A stretch of DNA of 7,438 nt from a bacterium. Its GTDB lineage: Bacteria > Patescibacteriota > UBA1384 > JAMDBS01 > DAOVQR01. The notes below the pieces were generated by a model, which saw only the letters and a list, made by a program, of their open reading frames with translations, searched no databases and was not told the origin of the DNA. Position 1 is the first letter of the stretch. Each line of letters starts with the position of its first letter. The translations under genes were made by a program, and so were the position numbers. The stretch lies in the NCBI GenBank assembly GCA_030628575.1, contig DAOVQR010000030.1, positions 1 through 7,438 on the forward strand. The letters are read 5' to 3'. This document shows, in pieces, positions 1 to 5,805 of this stretch.

Positions 1-113
1 CATTTTTCAAATATCTCATCCATCCCATTTGCTGGAAAAGTAATAATGGAAACATACTTTATGAACATTTCTAGCAGGTGAATATGTAGACGAATGTGTA
101 GATTAAATCCATA
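1..113 (-). other. Region downstream of polX, possible partial reading frame
   Basis: After the polX stop the same minus-strand frame stays open to the window edge. It holds an ATG at 68 that would give MFIKYVSIITFPANGMDEIF and continue off the window. I see no Shine-Dalgarno sequence before this ATG, so I do not call a gene. The first part, about 80-105, reads on the minus strand as short repeats built on CTACA and ATTC, resembling the repeat before secA at 5143-5173. The later part weakly resembles polX residues 491-520 (YV-II--P, then EIF), which could reflect a partial duplication or chance. Confidence 0.25.
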
Positions 114-1688
114 TTAAAACTTTGATACACATACTTTAAATATTTCTTCCCAATCAGCATCAACGCCTGGTCGGCGATTGATTAAACGTCCTGTGGGATG
201 AGCAATAATTTTTACATAAGGATTTTGGATTGCTTTTATCAATCTTTTTGTCGTTGTTTCTTTATCTTGTCGAAAACTGGTATGGATTGCAGCAAGTACT
301 ATATCAAATTTCTTTAAAGTTCGATCAGACAAATCAATATCACCATTTGGTTTGATATTTGCTTCAATTCCGGCAAAAATTTCAATGCCGACTTTTTTTG
401 ATACTCGTCTAATTTCTTTAACATATTTATCAATATCTTTTTCTTTTAATCCTTGAGTGATACCTAAAGTTGATGGATGATCAGTTATTGCCATATAATC
501 ATAGCCCAATTTTTTACAATATTTTGCCATTTCTTCAATAGAAGATAATCCATCAGAATATGTTGAATGCATATGTAAATCACCTTTGATATCTGACAAT
601 TTTACTAGTTTGGGCAGTTGATGCTTTAAAGCAGCTTCAATTTCTCCTCGATTTTCCCTAAGTTCTGGCACTGGTGTATCCATTCCAAGAGTTTTATATA
701 CTTCCTCTTCTTTTGAACATTTGATAATTTTGTTTGTTACTTGTCGCTTGTTACTTGTTACTTTTTTAATTCCATGTTCTGATATTGAAAAACCATGTTC
801 TTCAGCCCAAGTACGAAGTGCAATATTATGATCTTTAGATCCTGTAAAATGCTGTAACAACGATCCGTATTCTTTTTTTGCTAAAATCTCCAAATCAATC
901 TGCACATTATTTTTATTAATAATTGTTGCTTTTGTATCACCTTGATTGACAATTTTAGCAACAAAATCTTCTTTAACAAATCTATCTATTAATCTTTTAT
1001 TGTTTTGATCATTAGATTTTTGGTTATTAGAATTTGTTTCGGATTTCGGATTTCGGATTTCGGATTTTCGATCTTGTAGTGCAGCTACGATATCAATATC
1101 CCCTACTGTTTCCTTCATTCGTCTTAAACTGCCTACTACATCAGCACTTTTGACTTCCGGGTAATTCTTTAAAGTTTCTACAATTTCCTGAGCAATTGGT
1201 TCAGCAAAAGATAAAAGCATTCTATCGCCAATTTTCTTTTCAATTTCAATACCCTGCAAAATATTTTGGCGAGTTTTTTCCTTGAAATCTTTTTCGTCTT
1301 TATCAGATTTTAAGGCCCTTTTGAGATCTTTGATATCTTTGACTTTGTAAGTTTCATATAATTTTTTTGCGGTTTTGGGGCCGACTCCGGGGATAGAACT
1401 AAATTTTAAAATTGGCTCAGGCACTTTTTTCAAAAGTTGCTGATGATATTTGATTTTGCCAGTTTTAATTAATTCTTCAATTTTCTCAGCGATTGATTCC
1501 CCAATACCTTTGATATTTTCTAATCCCTTTAAACCATCTTTTTCATAGATATCCCCAAGAGATTCTGATGTCATTTCAATCATTCGGGCTGCTCCTTGAT
1601 AAGCAGATATTTTAAAACTGTTGGCATCTAAAACTTCCAGCATCTCCCCAATTTCATTAATTTTTTGAGATATTTCCTTATTGGTCAA
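114..1688 (-). CDS. polX: DNA polymerase/3'-5' exonuclease PolX, C-terminally truncated
   Basis: Family X DNA polymerase fused to a PHP phosphoesterase. In known bacterial PolX this fills short gaps in base-excision repair and has 3'-5' exonuclease and AP-endonuclease activities. Helix-hairpin-helix motifs lie at residues 61-70 and 99-112 (IPGVGPKTAKKL). The polymerase signature VGSLRRMKETVGDIDI is at 185-200 with metal ligands D197 and D199, and the third aspartate D265 is in VQIDLEI. PHP motifs follow: DLHMHSTYSDG (370-380), TDHP (402-405), GIEANI (440-445), IHTSF (468-472) and IIAHPTGR (494-501). The start is TTG, chosen because MTNKEI matches the family N-terminus; GGAGG lies only 3 nt upstream. 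The protein stops at 524 aa, shortly after EEIFKVC, whereas the family usually has about 570. The final PHP stretch with its Asp-x-His metal ligand is missing. Two repeat-derived insertions lie near residues 207-231 and 309-320. It follows the unknown gene by 25 bp and is probably cotranscribed with it. Confidence 0.93.
   Translation of the reverse strand: MTNKEISQKINEIGEMLEVLDANSFKISAYQGAARMIEMTSESLGDIYEKDGLKGLENIKGIGESIAEKIEELIKTGKIKYHQQLLKKVPEPILKFSSIPGVGPKTAKKLYETYKVKDIKDLKRALKSDKDEKDFKEKTRQNILQGIEIEKKIGDRMLLSFAEPIAQEIVETLKNYPEVKSADVVGSLRRMKETVGDIDIVAALQDRKSEIRNPKSETNSNNQKSNDQNNKRLIDRFVKEDFVAKIVNQGDTKATIINKNNVQIDLEILAKKEYGSLLQHFTGSKDHNIALRTWAEEHGFSISEHGIKKVTSNKRQVTNKIIKCSKEEEVYKTLGMDTPVPELRENRGEIEAALKHQLPKLVKLSDIKGDLHMHSTYSDGLSSIEEMAKYCKKLGYDYMAITDHPSTLGITQGLKEKDIDKYVKEIRRVSKKVGIEIFAGIEANIKPNGDIDLSDRTLKKFDIVLAAIHTSFRQDKETTTKRLIKAIQNPYVKIIAHPTGRLINRRPGVDADWEEIFKVCVSKF
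732..766. repeat. Heptanucleotide tandem repeat inside polX (ACTTGTT type)
   Basis: Five 7 bp units in a row: GTTTGTT, ACTTGTC, GCTTGTT, ACTTGTT, ACTTTTT. They are read in frame on the minus strand as KVTSNKRQVTNK (polX residues 309-320), a lysine/asparagine/threonine-rich loop between the end of the polymerase core (SEHGI) and the EEEVYKTLG stretch. Other PolX proteins have only a short turn there, so I infer an insertion in a surface loop that spares the catalytic residues. Confidence 0.75.
1037..1064. repeat. Heptanucleotide tandem repeat inside polX (TTTCGGA x4)
   Basis: Four exact copies of TTTCGGA, followed by a degenerate fifth unit. Read on the minus strand they encode KSEIRNPKSET. 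They form the start of a ~25-residue low-complexity segment rich in Asn, Lys, Ser and Gln (residues 207-231). The segment sits in the polymerase palm between the D197/D199 pair and the later D265, where family members have a short loop. The frame is intact on both sides. Confidence 0.9.
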
Positions 1689-1713
1689 AATCCTCCAAAA
1701 TATTTATAGTTTT

Positions 1714-2133
1714 TTATTTCATTTTTTTCATTAAATTATTATTTTCTTTTTGCAATGCTTTTTCTAATTTAAACTTTTTAGATAAATCAATTCCTTTTTC
1801 TCCCTCTTCATTTATAACAGTACCATATAATTTTTCCTCGAGTTTATCGACTAAATCGTAAGAAATCTTTCCATCCATAGCTATATTTTCTAAACGTGTA
1901 ATAATTGCATGTTTTTCAATTTCAGCCAAACTATTATAAATATCATCAAAAAAATTTCCACTATCCAATTCTTTAATAAAATTTTTTAAAACTGTAAATT
2001 TAACATCAATTCTATCTCCCTCTTTTACCTTTTGCATTCTTTTTAATTGATTTTTAAAAAATTCATTTATATTATCTAAATTCTCTTCTGGTGACTTCTC
2101 AATACTACCAAACTTTAATTCCGATTCATTCAT
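1714..2133 (-). CDS. Protein of unknown function, 139 aa
   Basis: I do not recognise this protein. It is highly charged, without cysteines, signal peptide or membrane segment, and looks mostly helical. It begins MNESELKFGSIEKSPEENLD, has a middle part containing FFDDIYNSLAEIEKHAIITR, and ends in a lysine-rich tail (NNNLMKKMK). An upstream in-frame ATG at 2145 would add four residues. I chose the ATG at 2133 because GGAG stands 6 nt before it, while the upstream ATG overlaps that same GGAG and has no ribosome binding site. It lies 25 bp before polX on the same strand with no terminator between, so the two are probably one transcript. That alone does not show a role in repair. The codon pattern and ribosome binding site support a real gene. 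Confidence 0.7.
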   Translation of the reverse strand: MNESELKFGSIEKSPEENLDNINEFFKNQLKRMQKVKEGDRIDVKFTVLKNFIKELDSGNFFDDIYNSLAEIEKHAIITRLENIAMDGKISYDLVDKLEEKLYGTVINEEGEKGIDLSKKFKLEKALQKENNNLMKKMK

Positions 2134-2180
2134 AATGTTCTCCATATTATATTATCAGAGATTATTGAAAAATTATTTTA

Positions 2181-2261
2181 CTATTTTAAGTATATCAGAA
2201 AATTTGTTGATAGGATAACAAGCGCCCCATCCATATCAAAAATAATTGCCTTAATTTTCAT
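2181..2261 (-). pseudogene. Relic of a HAD-family hydrolase, N-terminal 26 residues only
   Basis: The frame begins with ATG and reads MKIKAIIFDMDGALVILSTN, then stops at residue 26. The opening is the classic HAD motif I (hydrophobic strand, then DxDGxL), with the nucleophile Asp9 and the acid/base Asp11 in place. Everything beyond motif I of a normal ~200-residue phosphatase is absent, so it cannot fold as an enzyme. It is best read as the surviving 5' end of a lost gene. Its ATG overlaps the end of another relic frame (stop at 2251-2253), an arrangement typical of translationally coupled operon genes. Confidence 0.7.
2189..2197 (-). promoter_or_regulatory. Possible extended -10 promoter for the unknown gene and polX
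   Basis: On the minus strand the sequence TGATATACT fits an extended -10 (TGnTATACT). It lies about 56 nt before the unknown gene's start. The matching -35 region (TATCCT at 17 bp) is poor, and the region is AT-rich, so this is tentative. Confidence 0.25.
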
Positions 2262-2334
2262 AATATTTCTTAATAAATTGAATTATTTTTTCTGAATTTC
2301 CCTTTTCATCTTGCCGGCATCCCCTGAAAACAAA
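2251..2334 (-). pseudogene. Relic C-terminal end of an unidentified coding frame
   Basis: A minus-strand frame without a start codon reads CRQDEKGNSEKIIQFIKKYY and ends EN-stop, which looks like the amphipathic C-terminal helix of a real protein. The neighbouring frame just upstream reads TTHNLFSGD up to the same GGGGATGCC stretch, so a frameshift may have broken one gene around 2312-2325. The end overlaps the ATG of the HAD relic by 11 nt. I cannot name the family. A sugar-phosphate pathway gene next to a HAD phosphatase would be a guess only. Confidence 0.35.
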
Positions 2335-2386
2335 TTATGAGTGGTCTTCGTTTTTTCATAATAAATGAACCTTTTAAATCATAAAT

Positions 2387-2416
2387 TTGACAAAAAATAT
2401 GCATATTTGATACAAT
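2387..2416 (+). promoter_or_regulatory. Strong sigma70-like promoter on the plus strand
   Basis: A perfect TTGACA -35 (2387-2392) and a TACAAT -10 (2411-2416; one mismatch to TATAAT) are separated by 18 bp. Transcription would start near 2423 and run into the hairpin at 2428-2473, antisense to the end of secA. No plus-strand gene follows, so any product would be a short RNA. A chance match in AT-rich DNA cannot be excluded. Confidence 0.45.
2395..2408. promoter_or_regulatory. Perfect 14 bp palindrome between -35 and -10, operator-like
   Basis: AAATATGCATATTT is its own reverse complement over 14 bases and lies in the spacer of the plus-strand promoter. That is where a dimeric repressor would block RNA polymerase. 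No regulator is visible in the window, so the function is inferred only from symmetry and position. Confidence 0.3.
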
Positions 2417-2422
2417 AAAAAT

Positions 2423-2487
2423 ATCACGAGAGAGAAACGAAGATATAACTACGTGTTATATCTGACGCCTCTCATTTTTATTTATTT
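2423..2487 (+). ncRNA. Candidate short RNA, antisense to the secA 3' end
   Basis: The predicted transcript from the promoter at 2387-2416 would be about 60 nt and consist almost wholly of one hairpin. GAGAG (2430-2434) pairs with CTCTC (2469-2473). An internal loop holds GA on both strands, next to a 9 bp stem AGATATAAC/GTTATATCT with loop TACGT. A T-rich run starts at 2475. The last bases overlap the secA stop region on the other strand. I do not recognise an RNA family. Confidence 0.3.
2428..2480. terminator. Hairpin with flanking T-rich tracts, probable bidirectional terminator
   Basis: Nine base pairs (2441-2449 with 2455-2463) and a lower five-pair stem (2430-2434 with 2469-2473) lie 9 nt past the secA stop. 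On the plus strand the hairpin runs directly into CATTTTTATTTATTT. On the minus strand it is followed, less closely, by GATATTTTTATT. It could therefore end secA transcription and also the candidate plus-strand RNA. The stem is AU-rich and interrupted, so strength is uncertain. Confidence 0.5.
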
Positions 2488-5112
2488 CCCACAACATTTT
2501 TTGTATTTCTTGCCAGAACCACACGGACATGGATCATTTCTACCGACTTTGGGTGTTGAACGTTTTACCTGTACTGCTGGCTGAGTTTCATTAGTTTGAG
2601 TTTGTCGAACAGTAACATTGACACCATTTGGGCTTTGGCTTGTGGCGGGTGGCTTGTGGCGGGTGGCTTGTGGCGGGTGGCTAACAGCTGGTTGCTTGAT
2701 AGCTCCTCCTGTCATGGATTCATCGGCTCCCCTCAGAACTAAATTCGCGCGCGGAGATTGTATAGGAGTTTCTGTTGAAGTTTCCTCACGAACTTCAACT
2801 TTAAGCAAAAATTCAATAACTCGTTGTTCAATAGTGCCAATAAGATTCTGATAAAGACGATAGGATTCTTCCTTATATTCTACTAAGGGATCGCGTTGTC
2901 CATAACCTCGAAGTCCGATACCTTCTCGAAGTTCTGTCATAGTATTTAAGTGTTCCACCCAAAGCATATCAATAGTTCTAAGATAAATCATTTTTTCAAC
3001 ATAACGTAATTTATCTAAACCAATTGCTGATTCTTTTTGCAAATATTTTTCTTTTTCCTTATCGCTAAGTATTGATTTAATTTCTTCATGCAACCAATTA
3101 TCTTTTTTTGAATCAAGGTCAAGAATTTTTTTTCGTTTACGATAAATTGCCTCTCGATGTTTATTCATTACATCATCATAATCAACCAAATGTTTTCTAA
3201 TATCAAAATTATAACCTTCTACTTTTTTCTGCGCCTGCTCAATGGAATTAGAAATCATTTTATGCTTAATCGGCTGATCATCAGGTAATCCTAATTTATC
3301 CATAATAGTTTTCATTCGTTCACCACCAAAAATCCGCATTAAATCGTCTTCCATAGAAACAAAAAACTGAGTTGAACCCGGATCACCTTGACGACCGGAA
3401 CGACCACGAAGCTGATTGTCAATTCTCCGTGACTCATGACGTTCAGTACCAATCACATGCAGCCCCCCCGCATCTAAAACTTTTTTATGCAATTCTTCCC
3501 ACTGCTTTATTGAATTTTGAATTTTGAATTTTGAATTTTGAATTTTTTTTGGTGGTTCTCCTCCTAAAACTATATCCACACCTCGACCAGCCATATTAGT
3601 GGCTAAGGTTACAGCACCAGGACGTCCAGCTTGAGCAATAATTTTTGCTTCTCGTTCATGCTGCTTGGCATTTAACAAATTATGTTTAATCCCATTTCGT
3701 TTTAAAAGTTTTGATAAAAACTCATTTCTTTCAATGGAAATTGTACCAATTAATATTGGCTGGCCATTTTTACTGCGCTCACGAACATCTTCAACAATTG
3801 CCTGGTATTTTCCACTTTCTGTTTTATAAATCACATCTTCTATGTCTTTTCTGATTAAAGGCCTGTTTGTTGGAATAACTACAACTTCCAAATTATAGAT
3901 TTTGGCAAATTCTTCTGCTTCAGTTACGGCAGTACCAGTCATACCGGCTAATTTCTGATACATTCGAAAATAATTCTGAAATGAAATGGTGGCCATAGTA
4001 TTAGATTCACGCTTAACTTCTACACCTTCTTTGGCCTCGATGGCTTGATGAAGACCTTCCGAATAACGACGACCTGACATAAGTCGTCCGGTAAATTCAT
4101 CAACAATTACCACCTCACCATTTTTAATAACATAATCTTTATCTTTTTTAAACAAGGCATGCGCTTTTAATGCTTCTTCCAAATGATGCACTAATTTTAC
4201 ATGTTTTGATTGATAAATATTATCAAGTGAAAGTAATTGCTGCATTTTTTTCATACCATTATCAGTTAATACTACGGATCGTTCCTTCTCATCTACTTGA
4301 TAATCTTCATCTTTTTTTAACTGCGGCACTAATTGGGCAAAACGAGCATATAAAGACGCTGATTCTTCAGCCGGCGCCGAAATAATTAATGGGGTTCTGG
4401 CTTCATCAATTAAAATTGAATCAACTTCATCAACTATGGCAAAATATAATTTTCGCTGAGCCATTTGCGATGTATCAACTGCCATATTGTCGCGCAAATA
4501 ATCAAAGCCGAATTCATTATTAGTGCCATAAGTGATATCCGCCCCATAGGCCTGTTTTCTTGATACTTGTTGAAAATGTTTTAATCGTTCATCAGTTTCT
4601 GATTCAATATCCGCTCGTGGATCATATAAAAATGACGCATCGTGTCCGATGGCAGATGTTGATATACCCAAAAAGTGATAAATTTTTCCCATCCAGCCAG
4701 CATCACGACGAGCTAAATAATCATTTACTGTTACCAAATGACAACCTTCTTCTTTTAAAGCATTAAGATATAAAGCCAAAGTGGCAGCTAAAGTTTTACC
4801 CTCACCTGTTTTCATTTCAGTAATTTTGCCTTGATAAAGAGCAATTCCCGCCATCATCTGAACATCGTAGTGCCGCTGACCTAAAGCTCTTTTTGATGCT
4901 TCCCTAACTGTGGCAAAAGCTTCAGGCAAAATATCATCAAGCGTTTCACCATTTGATAATCTATCCTTAAATTCTTTAGTTTTATTTCGTAACTGGTCAT
5001 CTGTAAATTTAATATATTCATCTTCTAAATTATTGATAATAGCCACAATTGGCTCAAGTTTATCAAGCTCTTTTTTATTTGGATCACCAAAAATTTTATC
5101 AAAAAATCCCAT
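2482..5112 (-). CDS. secA: Preprotein translocase ATPase SecA
   Basis: Motor ATPase that pushes unfolded preproteins through SecYEG at the cytoplasmic membrane. The 876-residue protein has Walker A MKTGEGKT (100-107), the [14 protein letters not shown]alker B region (228-241), the preprotein cross-linking domain after it, MAGRGVDI (507-514), the second nucleotide-binding domain signature [20 protein letters not shown] (556-575), the scaffold/IRA1 region [19 protein letters not shown] (729-747), and a C-terminal zinc site [13 protein letters not shown] (C862, C864, C873, C874). The start at 5112 gives the family N-terminus [12 protein letters not shown] and has GGGAG 4 nt upstream; an ATG 30 bp earlier lacks support. 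Between IYRKRKKIL and [11 protein letters not shown] there are only about 40 residues, against about 105 in E. coli, so the helical wing is much reduced. Two tandem-repeat insertions lie near residues 522-534 and 813-826. A promoter and a terminator flank it, suggesting its own transcript. Confidence 0.98.
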   Translation of the reverse strand: MGFFDKIFGDPNKKELDKLEPIVAIINNLEDEYIKFTDDQLRNKTKEFKDRLSNGETLDDILPEAFATVREASKRALGQRHYDVQMMAGIALYQGKITEMKTGEGKTLAATLALYLNALKEEGCHLVTVNDYLARRDAGWMGKIYHFLGISTSAIGHDASFLYDPRADIESETDERLKHFQQVSRKQAYGADITYGTNNEFGFDYLRDNMAVDTSQMAQRKLYFAIVDEVDSILIDEARTPLIISAPAEESASLYARFAQLVPQLKKDEDYQVDEKERSVVLTDNGMKKMQQLLSLDNIYQSKHVKLVHHLEEALKAHALFKKDKDYVIKNGEVVIVDEFTGRLMSGRRYSEGLHQAIEAKEGVEVKRESNTMATISFQNYFRMYQKLAGMTGTAVTEAEEFAKIYNLEVVVIPTNRPLIRKDIEDVIYKTESGKYQAIVEDVRERSKNGQPILIGTISIERNEFLSKLLKRNGIKHNLLNAKQHEREAKIIAQAGRPGAVTLATNMAGRGVDIVLGGEPPKKIQNSKFKIQNSIKQWEELHKKVLDAGGLHVIGTERHESRRIDNQLRGRSGRQGDPGSTQFFVSMEDDLMRIFGGERMKTIMDKLGLPDDQPIKHKMISNSIEQAQKKVEGYNFDIRKHLVDYDDVMNKHREAIYRKRKKILDLDSKKDNWLHEEIKSILSDKEKEKYLQKESAIGLDKLRYVEKMIYLRTIDMLWVEHLNTMTELREGIGLRGYGQRDPLVEYKEESYRLYQNLIGTIEQRVIEFLLKVEVREETSTETPIQSPRANLVLRGADESMTGGAIKQPAVSHPPQATRHKPPATSQSPNGVNVTVRQTQTNETQPAVQVKRSTPKVGRNDPCPCGSGKKYKKCCGK
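2637..2678. repeat. 14 bp tandem repeat x3 inside secA (GGCTTGT+GGCGGGT)
   Basis: Three exact copies of the 14-mer GGCTTGTGGCGGGT, itself two related 7-mers, followed by a degenerate GGCTAAC. It is strikingly GC-rich inside an AT-rich gene. On the minus strand it encodes [14 protein letters not shown] (residues 813-826) in the disordered linker before the zinc-binding tail, where length change should be tolerated. The base composition suggests the repeat arose or arrived independently of the gene. Confidence 0.93.
3511..3545. repeat. Heptanucleotide tandem repeat inside secA (TGAATTT x5)
   Basis: Five exact copies of TGAATTT. On the minus strand they encode [12 protein letters not shown], a 7-residue repeat because three 7 bp units equal seven codons. 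The insertion lies in the second nucleotide-binding domain between VDIVLGG and [12 protein letters not shown], a loop that varies in length in the family. The flanking conserved motifs are intact, so the protein is probably functional. Confidence 0.95.
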
Positions 5113-5142
5113 AATACTCCCTATGGTCGCAACATGATGCAA

Positions 5143-5173
5143 ATCTACGAATGATATGCGAATGCTACGAATA
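5143..5173. repeat. Short degenerate repeat in the secA leader (CGAAT units)
   Basis: Three CGAAT cores at 5148-5152, 5159-5163 and 5168-5172, spaced 11 and 9 bp, with CTA before the first and third. It lies between the predicted secA promoter and ribosome binding site, so it would be in the untranslated leader. A similar but weaker pattern follows polX at about 80-105. Confidence 0.5.
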
Positions 5174-5205
5174 ATATTTTATATAAATGAATAAATTTCT
5201 AATTA

Positions 5206-5234
5206 ATTATACCAGTATATGGTTAATTATACAA
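5206..5234 (-). promoter_or_regulatory. secA promoter, extended -10 sigma70-like
   Basis: Read on the minus strand: TTGTAT (-35, 5229-5234), a 17 bp spacer, then TATAAT (-10, 5206-5211) preceded by TGG, which gives an extended -10 (TGnTATAAT). Transcription should start near 5198-5200, leaving a leader of about 87 nt before the secA ATG. It begins right after the predicted hpf terminator. Confidence 0.7.
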
Positions 5235-5235
5235 T

Positions 5236-5260
5236 AAAAAACACCAAAAAAATTAGTGTT
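5236..5260 (-). terminator. Rho-independent terminator of hpf
   Basis: On the minus strand AACACTAA pairs with TTGGTGTT (7 Watson-Crick pairs and one U-G pair) around a five-T loop, followed by a T-run at 5239-5236. It lies 26 nt after the hpf stop and abuts the -35 of the secA promoter, which separates the two transcription units. Confidence 0.6.
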
Positions 5261-5285
5261 ATTAGTGTAATTAGTATATTAGTGG
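5252..5285. repeat. Tandem ATTAGTG-type repeat after hpf
   Basis: Four near-identical units: ATTAGTGTT, ATTAGTGTA, ATTAGTAT, ATTAGTGG, with period 9, 9 and 8. The array ends one base before the hpf stop codon and its far end forms one arm of the predicted terminator hairpin. It is a different family and period from the heptamers inside secA and polX. Confidence 0.75.
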
Positions 5286-5286
5286 A

Positions 5287-5610
5287 TTATTTTCTTTTCC
5301 TGTGCTCTTTTTCTTTTTCGTGATATCGACGAAGAAATTTCTCGAATCGTTCATAAATTCCATCAATCGTTTCAGGAAAATGTTCGGACAGTTCTTCAAG
5401 GTGTTCGGGTTTTTTTAATCCTGCCATTGTAAAAGTCAAATGAACCCTTTTTGATAAACTACCACGAGTTCTTTTGGTATGGTCAAAAGCAAATTCCATA
5501 ATGGCTGGTTCTTTGACCATTTTTTCAAACTTGCGGAATTTCTTCTCCACATATTCCTTATTTTCCGGATAAATTTTAAAACCGTGAAGCCCTTTTAAAA
5601 TTATACGCAT
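5287..5610 (-). CDS. hpf: Ribosome hibernation-promoting factor / RaiA, short form
   Basis: Small basic protein of the HPF/RaiA/YfiA family, which binds the decoding centre of the 30S subunit and silences ribosomes in stress or slow growth. The 107 residues show the expected beta-alpha-beta-beta-beta-alpha order. MRIILKGLHGFKIYPENKEYVEKKF gives strand 1 and helix 1; the strands around MEFAFDHT and RVHLTFTMAG come next; the last helix is IDGIYERFEKFLRRYHEKEK. A basic tail KEHRKRK ends it. The C-terminal dimerisation domain of long HPF is absent. AAAGGG lies 4 nt before the ATG. It sits between serS and secA; a terminator follows it, and the palindromic element separates it from serS. Confidence 0.85.
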   Translation of the reverse strand: MRIILKGLHGFKIYPENKEYVEKKFRKFEKMVKEPAIMEFAFDHTKRTRGSLSKRVHLTFTMAGLKKPEHLEELSEHFPETIDGIYERFEKFLRRYHEKEKEHRKRK

Positions 5611-5643
5611 AAAACCCTTTCAATTATTGACTTACTTCTTTAT

Positions 5644-5805
5644 TAGACTTCTTCTGAAATAATCTTTTCTACTACAACTTGAAATTTTGGCTGCAAATCA
5701 TTTATCATTCGTCAACGTCCCACAGGGGACGCCTTCCCCATTCTTCATAATTTTCGCTCAAAATTTCTTCGTTTCGTAACGAAAAATTATCTCGGAAGAA
5801 GTCTA
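5644..5805. mobile_element. ~162 bp imperfect palindrome with TA-flanked ends, MITE-like
   Basis: The two ends are inverted repeats: 5644-5663 and 5786-5805 match at 18 of 20 positions (TAGACTTCTTC...). The symmetry continues inwards, with GAAATTTTG on the left arm mirrored by CAAAATTTC on the right, and a perfect core CGTCCC-ACAG-GGGACG at 5716-5731. Arms are about 80 bp with small indels. TA at both outer edges fits the target duplication of IS630/mariner-type miniature elements, but no transposase is present. Its right edge supplies the serS stop TAG. As minus-strand RNA it would fold into one long hairpin between serS and hpf. Confidence 0.6.

Noticed and set aside
2428..2473. Hammerhead-like or kink-turn RNA in the hairpin after secA
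   Set aside because: GAAAC and CTGACG are present, but not the full CUGANGA core in the right order. GA on both strands is not next to a proper three-base bulge, because CGC intervenes.
2618..2851. Plus-strand open frame rich in Gly, Trp and Leu
   Set aside because: It is the antisense of the secA linker and its GGCTTGTGGCGGGT repeat. It has no ribosome binding site, and the minus-strand frame is clearly SecA.
5252..5285. CRISPR array
   Set aside because: Units are 8-9 bp in direct tandem without spacers.
5716..5731. CGTCCC-ACAG-GGGACG as a simple serS terminator
   Set aside because: No T-run follows on the minus strand, and it is the centre of a larger palindrome.
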